Shown here piece after piece: positions 1 to 9,636 of a stretch of 64,000 nucleotides of DNA. Below the pieces are notes generated by a model. The model did no database searches, had not been told where the DNA came from, and saw nothing but the letters and a program-made list of their open reading frames with translations. Origin of the DNA: Terrimonas sp. GTDB lineage: Bacteria > Bacteroidota > Bacteroidia > Chitinophagales > Chitinophagaceae. How positions within the stretch are numbered: position 1 is the first letter of the stretch; every line of letters starts with the position of its first letter. Made by a program: the position numbers and the translations under genes. The DNA is taken from assembly GCF_003075435.1 (NCBI RefSeq), contig NZ_QCZJ01000018.1, positions 56,986 to 120,985 on the forward strand, given 5' to 3'.

Positions 1-272
1 CTGCAGAAGCAGAAAGACAGGCAGCACAGCTTCGTGGACAGGGTGTGGCGTTATTCCGCGAAGAAGTAGCAAAAGGTATGAGCCAGGCTGCGGAGCAAAT
101 GAAACAGGCAAACCTTGACACTAATGTAATTCTATTCAGCATGTGGACTGAAGCCATTAAAAACTTTGCTGAAGTTGGTAAAGGCAATACCATTTTCCTG
201 GATGGCAGCAGCGAGGGTATGCAAAAAACAATGAAACAGATATTGAGTTTAATGAACCCGGATAAGCAGTAA
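1..272 (+). CDS. SPFH/band-7 family protein, C-terminal end (partial)
   Basis: The frame is open from base 3 and stops at 272, so only about 89 C-terminal residues lie in the window. The visible part begins with an Ala/Glu/Gln/Arg-rich stretch (AEAERQAAQLRGQG) typical of the coiled-coil tail after a band-7/SPFH domain, followed by a hydrophobic-amphipathic end containing NVILFSMWTEAIKNFAEVGKG. Family knowledge: such stomatin/flotillin-like proteins form membrane-bound oligomeric rings. The SPFH domain itself is outside the window, so the assignment rests on the tail only. The gene converges on the TIR gene, with a shared hairpin between them. Confidence 0.6.
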   Translation, partial: AEAERQAAQLRGQGVALFREEVAKGMSQAAEQMKQANLDTNVILFSMWTEAIKNFAEVGKGNTIFLDGSSEGMQKTMKQILSLMNPDKQ

Positions 273-316
273 GTTTCTCTTTCCGGGTGTGTGCATAACC
301 TTAAATGAAAATAATA

Positions 317-353
317 AGAACCCTTTTACTGCCTGGTCCAGTAAAAGGGTTCT
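317..353. terminator. Perfect 15-bp hairpin between convergent SPFH and TIR genes
   Basis: Arms 317-331 and 339-353 pair perfectly around a 7-nt loop. On the minus strand the stem is followed by a T-rich stretch. The stop codon of the minus-strand TIR gene (326-328) lies inside one arm, so the hairpin overlaps coding sequence. It could end both transcripts, most naturally the TIR one. Confidence 0.65.
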
Positions 354-1357
354 GTATATGAAGCCCCATTATTGGTGATTATAAATTTTCCGTTTAAAAC
401 ATTATTATCCCCCGGAACGGCGGCTGAGCCGGATATAACGCCAACATTATAAAGTTGAACTTTAAAGTTAATGTTGTTGCCATCAATAGTCCCCACGCCT
501 TCTCCTGTAGTAATACCAGCCACACTTACACTTTTCAGTTCCAGCGTATTACCTGATTGAGTAATGTACATGGTATATTGATTAGCAGCATCATACCATG
601 CACCACCCACGTTTGCGGGAATATCAGCAATTTTCTCTTCCTGCACCGGTTCAGGGTCTTTAACAACTATATTCGGATTGGATTTATTATTGTTTGACTT
701 TGGCGAATCATAAGCCGGATTATCAGTAACTATCTTTTCCCGGGCTTTGGTACCGCGTGTTGTTTCAAACATTAGCACAGCTATTACTACCACAGCTAAA
801 CCAATCAATCCATAAATAAGCCATTTACCAATACCACCATTTTGCGCTGGCAATGGTATATCCACCTTTTTAGGTTTAAATCCTATTTGCTTTAAAAAGT
901 TTATTAACTGGTCTGTATCGTACTTCCAGCGCTTATTGCTGATCTCATAAGTTTGCCTGTTCAGCAAAGGATATAACGATTCAGGCAATTCTTCAGGCTG
1001 GGGAAGAGAAGCGTCACGTACCAGGACAGGAATTACACGGATATCTCTTTTAAGCGCTGTTTCCAGTTCAATCCTCACCCAGTCTTCTGATTGCCTGATA
1101 CGGGGATTACCATTTTTATCTGTGCCAATCCATCCGGGTCCGATAACCGCAAAAAGTACATCGCATGTTTCGAGAGATTTTGCAAGCGCTACCCTGAAAT
1201 CAACGCCTGGTTCCAGCTTTTCAATATCCATGAATATCTGGTCTTCAGAAAAAACCTGTTTCAGCGAATCTACAAGCCGGCCGGTATCCGCTGCTGTATC
1301 CTGTACACGATAGCTTATGAATATCTTTTTCCGTTGGGAGGTTTGCGGTGAAGGCAT
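326..1357 (-). CDS. Membrane-anchored TIR-domain protein with C-terminal beta-rich domain
   Basis: Residues 10-150 look like a bacterial TIR domain: KKIFISYRVQD at the first strand, DVLFAVIGPGW in the core, and EDWVRIELETAL, where E97 sits at the usual position of the catalytic glutamate of NAD-cleaving TIRs. A single transmembrane helix spans about 178-197 (IGKWLIYGLIGLAVVVIAV). After a polar linker, residues 250-343 form a Gly/Asn-rich beta-type domain starting GGAWYDAANQ, resembling small lipocalin-like folds. Known: TIR domains act as NADases or adaptors in immunity and signalling. Inference: a cytosolic TIR is coupled to an outward-facing sensing domain. No other defence gene is adjacent, so a role in phage defence is unproven. 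Confidence 0.8.
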   Translation of the reverse strand: MPSPQTSQRKKIFISYRVQDTAADTGRLVDSLKQVFSEDQIFMDIEKLEPGVDFRVALAKSLETCDVLFAVIGPGWIGTDKNGNPRIRQSEDWVRIELETALKRDIRVIPVLVRDASLPQPEELPESLYPLLNRQTYEISNKRWKYDTDQLINFLKQIGFKPKKVDIPLPAQNGGIGKWLIYGLIGLAVVVIAVLMFETTRGTKAREKIVTDNPAYDSPKSNNNKSNPNIVVKDPEPVQEEKIADIPANVGGAWYDAANQYTMYITQSGNTLELKSVSVAGITTGEGVGTIDGNNINFKVQLYNVGVISGSAAVPGDNNVLNGKFIITNNGASYTEPFYWTRQ

Positions 1358-1866
1358 TAATGTTATTTAATTGGTTTAATAAGTTGAAAAAGCCGGAGTT
1401 TACACAGATATGCGTGGTTCATTTATAGGGAACGTAAATGAAAGCTAATTTACGCAGTCGTAATGGATATTCTATAATTTTTGTTGAAAGAGAAACCAGG
1501 CAGGAATATCAAAAAGAAAAAGCATCAAGTTTTGTATTGCTTCCGGCTTTCGCCTTTATCATACTTAACCCGATGCTTTCGTGAGAGGCTTCCATCTTCT
1601 GACGGATTTCCGCTTCTCTATGCTACTATTTCTGTTTCCAGATATCGTAGCGTTTGTTCATTAAAGATACTATTATGATCAGGCGTTTTCCAAATTTTTC
1701 CCCTGTTTAATATGCACCCTGTACGCACATAGTTATGCACCGGAAATGCAATAAAATCAGTGGTTAAGAACAGGTTCAGCACATTTTAGCTGTCAGCTAT
1801 CAGGTATCAGCTACGGCTCAAACCTGTAATTTGTAACCTGAAACCTGTAACCTGTAACCCAGCTTA
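1358..1866. other. Intergenic region with dispersed-repeat words
   Basis: No convincing gene; short open frames here lack family resemblance. An 8-bp inverted pair (AAAGCATC/GATGCTTT) lies within about 1519-1582. Bases 1787-1860 contain AGCTGTCAGCTATCAG-type and AACCTGTAACCTGTAACC-type words that recur elsewhere in the window, immediately after the yajQ stop codon. Confidence 0.5.
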
Positions 1867-2358
1867 TTAAGAACGCATATTCTCATATTGCAGTGGAATT
1901 TCCAGTCCCCAGCCTTTAGACGCCTGTATTAAAGCCTGCAGGTCATCTATTTTTTTACCGGTCACTCTTACCAGGTCATCATTAATAGAAGCCTGTACCT
2001 TAAGCCCTGAATCTTTGATGTGTTTTACAATTTTTTTTGCGTCTTCCTGCTTCAAACCATTCCTGACCAATACTTCTTTCTTCCATATCTTACCACTTTG
2101 AGCGCCTTCTTTTGAGAGATCGAAGGCTTCCGGGGCTATACCCTGTTTATGTGCACGGCTAACCAACACATCCAGCAACTGCCGCATCTGCATATCTCCG
2201 TCTGTTTCGAGATTCAGCTTATATTCTTTTTTATTGAGATCAATCACAACATGAGCATCCTTGAAATCAAAGCGGTTGGTAATTTCTTTCCTGGTAACAT
2301 TCACTGCATTATCCAGCGCCTGTGCATCTACTTTACTTACAATATCAAATGAAGGCAT
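1867..2358 (-). CDS. yajQ: YajQ family nucleotide-binding protein (DUF520)
   Basis: The 163-residue length and start MPSFDIVSKVD match the YajQ/DUF520 family, as do NRFDFKDAHV, the central SGKIWKKEVLVRNGL segment and the C-terminal GWGLEIPLQYENMRS. Members have two RRM-like folds; some bind cyclic di-GMP and act as effectors, others have no known role. The protein is cytosolic. The gene is monocistronic, divergent from the MBL gene. A candidate -7 box lies just upstream. Function beyond family membership cannot be read from the sequence. Confidence 0.92.
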   Translation of the reverse strand: MPSFDIVSKVDAQALDNAVNVTRKEITNRFDFKDAHVVIDLNKKEYKLNLETDGDMQMRQLLDVLVSRAHKQGIAPEAFDLSKEGAQSGKIWKKEVLVRNGLKQEDAKKIVKHIKDSGLKVQASINDDLVRVTGKKIDDLQALIQASKGWGLEIPLQYENMRS

Positions 2359-2375
2359 AACAAAAGTTTAAAAAA

Positions 2376-2383
2376 CAAAAATA
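2376..2383 (-). promoter_or_regulatory. Candidate -7 box of yajQ
   Basis: On the minus strand the bases read TATTTTTG, matching the Bacteroidota TAnnTTTG element, 18 bases before the yajQ ATG. No well-spaced -33 TTG is evident. Confidence 0.4.
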
Positions 2384-2462
2384 ATGAAATGCGCTTATTT
2401 TGATACATCAAAAATTCCATTGCGAACCGGTAACTTGCAACCTGCATCATTAATAAATATTT

Positions 2463-3308
2463 ATGATACCAGCTATAATAAAAGACGAAGCACTACTAAA
2501 ACAGGTAGAAGCATACCAATCTGACAACAACCATTTTCATATATGGTGGTTGGGACAGAGTGGTTATCTTTTACTATGGCAGGGAAAAAAGATTTTGATT
2601 GATCCCTATCTCTCCGATTCACTCACAAAAAAATATGCAAACACCCATAAGCCACATATACGCATGAGTGAAAGGGTAGTAAAACCTGAATTACTGAATG
2701 ATATACTGATCGTTTCTTCAAGTCATAATCATACAGATCATTTGGATGCGGAAACGCTGATACCGGTTTTCAACAATAATCCGGGCATTCATTTTATCAT
2801 TCCTGAAGCCAACAGGAGCTTTGTTGCAGAACGGATAAAAATGCCTGCTGATTTTCCGGTAGGATTAAATGACGGGGAACAAATAACCATCGGTGATTTT
2901 ACCTTTCACGCCATTCCTGCTGCACATAATACTATTGACCGCGATGAAAAAGGACTGTGCAGATATCTTGGGTATATAATCAAATTCGGCAAATGGACTA
3001 TTTACCATAGTGGTGATACATTGTGGTATGACGGACTGGACAATATATTATCCGCTTTCAAAATTGATCTTGCAATGCTTCCTATAAACGGTAACGATCC
3101 TGCACGGGGTGTTGCCGGAAATTTAAATACAGAAGAGGCGGCAGAATTGGGCAGGGCGGCCGGCATAAAACATATCATTCCCTGCCATTATGATATGTTT
3201 ACTTTTAACACTACTGACCCCGAACTATTTGCTTTAAAAGCCGGAGCGCTGCAACAATCTTATACCATATTACCTATTGGCGGGCACTGGAACAGTGAGC
3301 AATTATAA
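2463..3308 (+). CDS. MBL-fold metal-dependent hydrolase
   Basis: The 281-residue protein has the metallo-beta-lactamase signature HNHTDH (H88, H90, D92, H93), a central YHSGDT (D185 as the bridging metal ligand) and a late IPCHYDMF that supplies the final histidine. The arrangement resembles UlaG-like lactonases and other cytosolic MBL hydrolases (WWLGQSGYLL near the N-terminus). There is no signal peptide. It stands alone, divergent from yajQ. The substrate cannot be deduced; no ascorbate or sugar-acid genes are nearby, so a UlaG role is not claimed. Confidence 0.85.
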   Translation: MIPAIIKDEALLKQVEAYQSDNNHFHIWWLGQSGYLLLWQGKKILIDPYLSDSLTKKYANTHKPHIRMSERVVKPELLNDILIVSSSHNHTDHLDAETLIPVFNNNPGIHFIIPEANRSFVAERIKMPADFPVGLNDGEQITIGDFTFHAIPAAHNTIDRDEKGLCRYLGYIIKFGKWTIYHSGDTLWYDGLDNILSAFKIDLAMLPINGNDPARGVAGNLNTEEAAELGRAAGIKHIIPCHYDMFTFNTTDPELFALKAGALQQSYTILPIGGHWNSEQL

Positions 3309-3345
3309 ATATCCCATGCGCAATTTTTTACAGAAAATAACTCAT

Positions 3346-4467
3346 TTAAAACGTAATACTATAGGTAATATGTTTTTTTGAGAATGCTGCCCCGGTAGCT
3401 TCATGAATAGCCAGCATTTTAGTATTAAAATCGCCAACCCACGACAGCTCCAGCTCTTCATATTGATTTAGCGGAAGCACATATTCTTTCAGTTTAATAA
3501 ACATGGCAGATTCCAACCCGTGCTTTTGGAATTTTTGTTTGGTGCCCATTATAACCGCTCTCATTCTTTTATTCCTTTTGCCCATTTTATTAATAAGGAA
3601 TTTTAATTTCCCTATAATATTCAGCTTACCATCCAGGTTATAAATAAGTTCATTTACATCCGGAACAATAACGATCAAAGACGCGGGCTCCCCGTTTACA
3701 TATGAAAACCATATCAGCCTTTCATCCATGATCACTTTCATTTTTTCAAAAGTCTCTCTTATGGTGATATCTGTTATTGGCGTAAAATGTTCAAAGTCTT
3801 TCCATGCATCATTGTATATTTCTTTAAAATCCGCGGCAAATTTTTCAAACTTCGTTTTGTCGAGATGTTCAAAATGATACCCGTTTTTTTTCACCACCCA
3901 TTCTGCAATCTTTGTAAATCTTTCCGGAAAAGGTTTATATACTTCTATCCTGTTTGATATCTGCTCATAGGCCGGAGTAAAACCATATCGTTCAAACAGC
4001 CTTTTATAGTAAGGCAAATGGTAGTTCATACCATAATAAGGCATACTGTAACCATCTACCAACAGTCCCCACCACATATCATTTTCACCAAAATTGATTG
4101 GCCCCAGCATTGCTTTCATACCATTAGCCGTTAACCAATTTTTGGCGGTATCAAATAAAAGGTCGGCCGCATCCTGGTTATCAATACACTCAAAAAAACC
4201 ACAGCCGCCTGTAGGCTGTTCAAACTGGAAAGCTTTTTTTTCATTCACAAATGCAGCTATCCTGCCAATAATTGCTCCTTTTTCATTTTTTAATATCCAG
4301 CGGGTGCATTTACCATGCTTATGAAAATTGTTTTTAGCGGGGTCAAATACCGATGTAATATCATTATCAAGCGGACATATCCAGTTTGGATCGTTTTTAT
4401 ATAATCTCCGCGGAAGGTCAAGAAATAGTTTTTTTGTTTGATTGTTGTTTACTTCTAAAATCTGCAT
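3346..4467 (-). CDS. GNAT-fold-like hypothetical protein
   Basis: The 373-residue soluble protein begins MQILEVNNNQTKKLFLDLPR and contains LYKNDPNWICPL and GAIIGRIAAFVNE, features of a conserved Bacteroidota family usually assigned to the GNAT acyltransferase superfamily. GPINFGENDMWWG and the C-terminal ELSWVGDFNTKMLAIHEATGA are further landmarks; the latter resembles the end of a second GNAT domain. The protein is longer than a single GNAT domain (about 150 residues), consistent with a tandem pair. Substrate unknown. It converges with the MBL gene with a 37-base gap. Confidence 0.6.
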   Translation of the reverse strand: MQILEVNNNQTKKLFLDLPRRLYKNDPNWICPLDNDITSVFDPAKNNFHKHGKCTRWILKNEKGAIIGRIAAFVNEKKAFQFEQPTGGCGFFECIDNQDAADLLFDTAKNWLTANGMKAMLGPINFGENDMWWGLLVDGYSMPYYGMNYHLPYYKRLFERYGFTPAYEQISNRIEVYKPFPERFTKIAEWVVKKNGYHFEHLDKTKFEKFAADFKEIYNDAWKDFEHFTPITDITIRETFEKMKVIMDERLIWFSYVNGEPASLIVIVPDVNELIYNLDGKLNIIGKLKFLINKMGKRNKRMRAVIMGTKQKFQKHGLESAMFIKLKEYVLPLNQYEELELSWVGDFNTKMLAIHEATGAAFSKKHITYSITF

Positions 4468-5033
4468 GCTTGTTTTAATACTGTGTTACACAAAATAACA
4501 TAAAAAAAGGTATTGGCGGATGCATTTGAACTGTCACAATTCCACAGCTTCCGGAATTGAGGTTATTTCGTCGAGCAACAGGTTGAGTTGTTGGCATGCT
4601 CAGACCGCCAATGACCTATTATTTAGTTACTAATGCTATGCTGAGGTTGCTTCTCCTACCACAGTAGTAAAGTCAATACAAGCTATGGCCAGGATCGCAG
4701 TCATGCTAAAATTGCTTTAGATTTACAATCAGCATCAAAGCAAAATATACATTAGCCCAACCGCTTGGCGTCATTGCGAATCTGTACAATTATGGGAGAA
4801 GCAATCCAAATTCCTGAAGCGGCATAAAATTACTTCTCCCATTTATACGAATCCACAATACTCGGAAGTGTTTATATTTAACCCCAACACTAAAGAGGCT
4901 GTCTCTTATTTCAGAAGACAGCCTCTTTTTATCCGGGTGCACCTTATGAAGACAGGTAGTCGTTTAGACGGTTCTTAGAGCCTTCGTTTATTTTTGATAC
5001 ATTCTCTTTTTCATTTTATCCACTATTACTTTT
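4468..5033. other. Intergenic region with hairpins and degenerate repeat
   Basis: No gene is supported. It holds a 7-bp inverted pair (4537-4543/4553-4559), a degenerate copy of the CGTCATTGCGA...GAAGCAATCC type of interspersed repeat at 4768-4807, and the terminator at 4893-4930. Confidence 0.5.
4893..4930. terminator. 12-bp hairpin with T-run
   Basis: Arms 4893-4904 and 4916-4927 pair perfectly around an 11-nt loop. On the plus strand five to six T residues follow; on the minus strand the tail is shorter (TTTAG). The only gene ending nearby is the minus-strand M1 peptidase, about 100 bases away, so it most likely ends that transcript despite the better T-run on the other strand. Confidence 0.6.
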
Positions 5034-6992
5034 TTATTGCTTACTCCATGTATTATTATCACTATTTGAATCAGGAAACGCATTGTCAGGATCAATCACA
5101 ACCTTGGTAACTTCTTCGGTTGTGGGTAATTTGGTAACCCATGTGGCATTATTCTGCCATACTTCCACTGGCAATGTTTTTCTTGCAGTTTTGCCATTTG
5201 CAGTTGTATATTCAATAACAACAGGCATAGCCATCTGTCCGTTATTTTCTAATGTCACTAATGCACCCTGTTTAAAATCACCATTCAGGTATTCCACTTT
5301 TGTTATTGCCTGGTCTAATGCATAGCTGTTTAAAAATGCACTTCTCCAAAACCATGAAAGGTCTTCGCCCGCGCTATTCTCCATGCTGCGGAAAAAATCC
5401 CATGGTGTTGGATGCTTGAATGCCCAGTCGCTGGTATATTTTCTGAAAGCATAATCAAACCTGTCAACCCCCAATACATAATCACGAAGCAATCCAAGAG
5501 CATACCCGGGCTTCATGTACAGCAGGTTTCCTATATTTCTTTCTTTCATACCATCAGGCGTGTTGTATATAGATTCCATTTGCGGTCCGAACATATAAGA
5601 AGTCTGGTGCGCATTTCTTGCAGGGCGTTTGTATTCACCTTTATTAAAATCTCCGGCAGAAATATTATTGATAAATGTATTAAACCCTTCATCCATCCAA
5701 CCATATCTTCTTTCATTGCTGCCCACAATCATCGGGTACCAGGTGTGCCCAAACTCATGATCTGTAACTCCCCACAAGCCTGCATTTGTAGCTCTTGAGC
5801 CGCAAAATACTATGCCAGGATATTCCATACCGCCCACATTGCTTGCTACATTTACCGCTGCAGGATAAGGAAACTCATACCACCTTTTGGAGTAATTTTC
5901 AATAGAAGCTTTTGTATACTCTGTTGATCTTCCCCAGGCATTTTTTCCGTCTGACTCAACCGGATACACCGACATTGCCAGTGCTTTTTTGCCACTGGGT
6001 AAATTTATTTTAGCGGCATCCCAAATAAATGCTTTTGATGCTGCCCATGCAAAATCTCTTGAATTGGTGATCTTAAATTTCCAGGTAAGTGATGGTTTTG
6101 AAGGGCGTGATTTAGCATCTGTTACTTCATTAGCTCCCCTGATGATAACTGTTTTATCACTTTCTTTTGCCTGGTTATAGCGTTGCAACTGCTGTGTGGT
6201 CATTACATCAGCAGGATTAAGCAATTCACCTGAGCCAACAACGACCATTGAGGCCGGAGCTGTTATATTCACGTTGAAATCACCATATTCAAGATAAAAT
6301 TCACTGGCGCCCAGGTAAGGGTCAGTGTTCCATCCACGCACATCATCAAACACGCACATACGCGGATACCACTGCGCTACGGCAAAGATGTCGCCATTCT
6401 TTGTATTAAGAATACCTGTTCTGTCGGCACCATATTGCGGAATAGTATATGAAAATTCAATTTTCAATTTTAACTCTCCTCCTTTGGCTGCAACCGGTTT
6501 TGCAAGACGAACCTGCATACGTGTGTCAGTTACCAGGTAATCCGCATTGGTTTCAGATGAACCACTAACCAATTTTACGGAAGCAAGTTTAAATCCACCT
6601 TTGAAAGTACTATTGGCATCACCATAGCGGCTGCGGCCGATGGGCGGCATTTTAGCCTGTCCCCTTGAAGAGTCGTTAAATAAATTCTGATCGAGCTGAA
6701 GCCAGATATATGGCAGGTTTTGAGGACTATTATTCCTGTACGTTAATATTACCGTACCCTTTACTTCACTTTTAGCATCATCAAGGCTGGCATCAATGGT
6801 ATAATCCGCTTTATTCTGCCAGTATGCCGGTCCGGGCTCTCCATTGGCTGCGCGGTATTCATTACCGTTATTGGTGTAAAATAACGGAGAAAATAAAGTA
6901 TGATAATCATAGTTAGAGACTGGGGTTGAGGTTTGGGCTATTCCCATTTGCACAGATAGTAACAGTACAAGTCCTGTTATTGTTTTTCTCAT
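5034..6992 (-). CDS. M1 family secreted metallopeptidase
   Basis: A signal peptide ([20 protein letters not shown]) is followed by an M1 aminopeptidase architecture. The zinc site is HEFGH at 412-416 with the third ligand E435 in [10 protein letters not shown], giving the exact HExxH-18-E spacing of gluzincins. A GGMEYPG stretch about 30 residues before the zinc motif corresponds to the substrate-binding GxMEN-type loop of M1 enzymes. At 652 residues it is slightly longer than minimal M1 proteins. Expected to be periplasmic or exported, cleaving N-terminal residues from peptides. It is monocistronic with a hairpin terminator downstream. Confidence 0.9.
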   Translation of the reverse strand: MRKTITGLVLLLSVQMGIAQTSTPVSNYDYHTLFSPLFYTNNGNEYRAANGEPGPAYWQNKADYTIDASLDDAKSEVKGTVILTYRNNSPQNLPYIWLQLDQNLFNDSSRGQAKMPPIGRSRYGDANSTFKGGFKLASVKLVSGSSETNADYLVTDTRMQVRLAKPVAAKGGELKLKIEFSYTIPQYGADRTGILNTKNGDIFAVAQWYPRMCVFDDVRGWNTDPYLGASEFYLEYGDFNVNITAPASMVVVGSGELLNPADVMTTQQLQRYNQAKESDKTVIIRGANEVTDAKSRPSKPSLTWKFKITNSRDFAWAASKAFIWDAAKINLPSGKKALAMSVYPVESDGKNAWGRSTEYTKASIENYSKRWYEFPYPAAVNVASNVGGMEYPGIVFCGSRATNAGLWGVTDHEFGHTWYPMIVGSNERRYGWMDEGFNTFINNISAGDFNKGEYKRPARNAHQTSYMFGPQMESIYNTPDGMKERNIGNLLYMKPGYALGLLRDYVLGVDRFDYAFRKYTSDWAFKHPTPWDFFRSMENSAGEDLSWFWRSAFLNSYALDQAITKVEYLNGDFKQGALVTLENNGQMAMPVVIEYTTANGKTARKTLPVEVWQNNATWVTKLPTTEEVTKVVIDPDNAFPDSNSDNNTWSKQ

Positions 6993-7116
6993 GATATATT
7001 GATGTTTTTAATGGATGTACACTTGTAATAAAGCCCATCCGGCGTTAAAAATAAATGGCTAAAATAAATAAAGCAGGGATGCTTCCGGTTTTTATTTTAT
7101 GAATGGCTCGTTATTA

Positions 7117-7869
7117 TTACTGAAGAGAGGCAAGCAGCGCTTTTCCTTCAGCTTTCAACCCCATATCATCTTCCGTACGTGGCGGAAGCTTTATCATTTT
7201 ATTGAGCACTTCAATTGCTTTATCCGTACGATGAAATTTTATATAAGCATTGGCAAGATCAAGATAATCAATCATAAGAAAAGGATCAGCAGCCCTGGCT
7301 TTTTCAAAACTTATAATGGCATCATCCAAAGAGGCTTTAGGCATGCCGCCAAACAATACTTTTACCGCAGCCTTATCTGCTACATTCATTTGCACTATCT
7401 CAAAATTCCACTTACCTGATATATATAAAGCCCGTGCATGATTGGGATTTATAAGCAGAGCCGAATCCGCATAATTTTTCATATCGCGTAAATAGCGTGC
7501 CCGCTCTTTGCCCCCGGTAACGGTTGCAAAACGCATGGCAGTTACAGCCACTGCATAATTGGCATCAGCATCCTGGTGACCGGCTTTTAATGCTGCAAGC
7601 GCATAGGTTTTAGCTATTTCAAACTGAGCGCTCCTCAGTTTTTCATCTTTTAACCTGTTGCCGATCCTGCCGGTAAGTTCCGCTGATTTCCAGAGCGCTT
7701 TTACGTTTTCCGGCTGTACAGCAAGTATGTCTTTATACTTATTCAACGCATCGGTTTCCTTTAAATCCCGTTCATGCTTTTCGGCTTCTTTAATAAGCGC
7801 GTCAACATCCTGCGCATATATTATACAGGCAAAAGCCAAAGCCATAACCGATAAAATCGCATACTTCAT
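7117..7869 (-). CDS. Secreted TPR-like protein
   Basis: The 250-residue protein has a signal peptide (MKYAILSVMALAFACIIYAQ) and helical repeats of TPR type: DALNKYKDILAVQPENVKALWKSA, an ADSALLINPNHARALYISG unit and DYLDLANAYIKFHRTDKAIEVL. The end, LNKMIKLPPRTEDD, resembles RMDN-like TPR proteins, but this is a weak likeness. The start codon directly abuts the folB stop codon, so the two are co-transcribed. A periplasmic scaffold role is plausible; no specific function can be assigned. Confidence 0.7.
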   Translation of the reverse strand: MKYAILSVMALAFACIIYAQDVDALIKEAEKHERDLKETDALNKYKDILAVQPENVKALWKSAELTGRIGNRLKDEKLRSAQFEIAKTYALAALKAGHQDADANYAVAVTAMRFATVTGGKERARYLRDMKNYADSALLINPNHARALYISGKWNFEIVQMNVADKAAVKVLFGGMPKASLDDAIISFEKARAADPFLMIDYLDLANAYIKFHRTDKAIEVLNKMIKLPPRTEDDMGLKAEGKALLASLQ

Positions 7870-8226
7870 CTATTCATATTTTTTATGAAAACTAACTTCA
7901 GTTTGACCCTGAAAATTAAGCATGGGTGGGTTAACTTTTCTAACAGAAACGTTAATTTCACAAATAACAGGGAATTGGGCCTTTGATTGCAGGGCAATAT
8001 CCATAGCGATGGTTTCCAGCAATGGTTCGGGTATGCTCATGCGCTTTTTTACAAGGCTGTAAAGCGTAGCATAATTAATGGTTTGATTAAGCTGCCTTAT
8101 AATATCTGCCGGCTCCTCAAACCATGCATCAAGATTTACCTCAAAATCATTACCCGTTTTCTTTTCCTCCTCATATAACCCGTGATAGGCATGAAATTTT
8201 AATTGATGAAGGGAGATTTTGATCAT
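7870..8226 (-). CDS. folB: Dihydroneopterin aldolase
   Basis: The 118-residue length and motifs fit FolB: KISLHQLKFHAYHGLYEEEKKTG at the N-terminus (the first strand and conserved glutamate region), NYATLYSLVKKRM, ETIAMDIA, and VSVRKVNPPM, whose lysine is the family's catalytic residue. It cleaves 7,8-dihydroneopterin to 6-hydroxymethyl-dihydropterin and glycolaldehyde in folate synthesis. Its product is the substrate of FolK, encoded about 30 kb away at 38366-38854. It is followed without gap by a TPR gene. Confidence 0.93.
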   Translation of the reverse strand: MIKISLHQLKFHAYHGLYEEEKKTGNDFEVNLDAWFEEPADIIRQLNQTINYATLYSLVKKRMSIPEPLLETIAMDIALQSKAQFPVICEINVSVRKVNPPMLNFQGQTEVSFHKKYE

Positions 8227-8422
8227 AATAAAATAAATCAGTTGCAGCCCTGCCTGACCTCTTTAAAGACGAATAAATCTAAGCGGCTGCCTTCTTAATG
8301 AATGAGATTTTTAACAATATTGTCCTGGAAATAAATTGTTTGAATTCAGTTAACTGACTCACCATTTATAATTTATCACCTCCACTTCTCCCTCTACCCT
8401 ACGCCTTTCACCTTCTCCTTTC

Positions 8423-9370
8423 TTAATGCAATCCCTTCTCTCCCAAATATCTTTCTGCATCCAGTGCAGCCATGCAGCCGCTGCCGGCAGCAGTTACTGC
8501 CTGGCGATAAATCTTATCCTGTACATCACCCGCCGCGAAAACACCTTCAATATTTGTTTTTGATGTTCCGGGTTGTGTCTTAATATAACCTGCTTCATCC
8601 ATCGTCAGCCAGTCTTTAAATATACCTGAATTAGGTTCATGACCTATTGCTACAAAAAATCCGCTGACAGGAATAGTTTGGGTTTCCCCGGTTTTTGTAT
8701 TCTTAATACGAACAGCCTCGGTTTTTTTCTCACCGATTATTTCTTCCGTGGAAGTGTTCCAGTATATTTTGATGTTTGGTGTACGCTGCACTCTTTCCTG
8801 CATAACTTTAGAAGCCCTCATTTCATCGCGGCGAACAAACATGTGCACAGTAGTGCATAATTTAGAAAGATACAAAGCTTCCTCTGCAGCAGTATCGCCT
8901 GCGCCTACTATTGCTACCTCTTTTCCCTTAAAGAAAAATCCATCACAAACCGCGCATGCACTTACGCCAAAGCCATTCAACCTTTGCTCACTTTCCAGCC
9001 CAAGCCATTTTGCAGACGCGCCTGTTGCTATAATTACAGCGTCAGCTTCAATCAGCTTATCATCATCAACCCATACTTTATATGGCTGCTGCGAAAAATC
9101 AACCTTTGTTGCCAGCCCGAATCGTATATCGGCGCCCATTCTCGCTGCCTGTTTCTCAAAATGAACCATCATATCAGGTCCCTGCACGCCGTCAGGGTAT
9201 CCCGGGTAATTTTCAACCTCAGTAGTAATAGTCAACTGTCCGCCGGGTTGAATGCCCTGGTATAACACCGGTTTAAGATTTGCTCTTGACGCATAAATAG
9301 CCGCGGTATAGCCCGCAGGTCCGGAACCTATAATCAGGCAATGTACTTTTTCTGATGCTGTTGTCTCCAT
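8423..9370 (-). CDS. trxB: Thioredoxin-disulfide reductase
   Basis: The 315-residue flavoprotein has the N-terminal FAD motif GSGPAGYTAAIYASRA, the redox-active CAVC (C139, C142), the NADPH motif GAGDTAAEEALYLS and the C-terminal FAD-binding GVFAAGDVQDKIYRQ. It transfers electrons from NADPH to thioredoxin in the cytosol. Length is normal for the low-molecular-weight bacterial enzyme. It is monocistronic, with a Bacteroidota promoter-like element about 80 bases upstream. Confidence 0.97.
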   Translation of the reverse strand: METTASEKVHCLIIGSGPAGYTAAIYASRANLKPVLYQGIQPGGQLTITTEVENYPGYPDGVQGPDMMVHFEKQAARMGADIRFGLATKVDFSQQPYKVWVDDDKLIEADAVIIATGASAKWLGLESEQRLNGFGVSACAVCDGFFFKGKEVAIVGAGDTAAEEALYLSKLCTTVHMFVRRDEMRASKVMQERVQRTPNIKIYWNTSTEEIIGEKKTEAVRIKNTKTGETQTIPVSGFFVAIGHEPNSGIFKDWLTMDEAGYIKTQPGTSKTNIEGVFAAGDVQDKIYRQAVTAAGSGCMAALDAERYLGEKGLH

Positions 9371-9449
9371 AACTTTTTTTTAACGCTTAAACCATTCATA
9401 TAATCGCTGCCTGTTTCTGTTAAAGAAATCAAACACAAATAAAATTCTG

Positions 9450-9477
9450 CAAAATTAACGCTAAAAGCTTAACCAAA
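9450..9477 (-). promoter_or_regulatory. Candidate trxB promoter
   Basis: Minus-strand -7 box TAATTTTG at 9450-9457 with TTTG at 9474-9477, a 16-base spacer, slightly shorter than the usual 17-21. The implied leader is about 75 bases. Confidence 0.4.
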
Positions 9478-9573
9478 TACAGAACAAAAGTTACATAAGA
9501 AGAAACGGGATATCATGTGGATATCAGGCAGGACAATCCTCCTTTTAATCTACGCTTAAAGCTGGCAGATTAA

Positions 9574-9609
9574 CAAAAACCCGGTGCAGGCTTTTATACC
9601 AACACCGGG
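9574..9609 (-). terminator. Rho-independent terminator of rpoD
   Basis: CCCGGTG (9580-9586) pairs with CACCGGG (9603-9609); on the minus strand the stem is followed at once by GTTTTTGTT. It starts 28 bases after the rpoD stop codon. Confidence 0.8.
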
Positions 9610-9636
9610 AATATGAATGTAAGAACGAATAATTAA

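Noticed and set aside
1481..1678. 65-residue open frame in the TIR-yajQ gap
   Set aside because: No family resemblance, no start signal, and odd composition.
326..2358. TIR plus YajQ as a nucleotide-signalling defence system
   Set aside because: The genes are 509 bases apart with repeats between, and YajQ is a common housekeeping gene; no cyclase or second effector is present.
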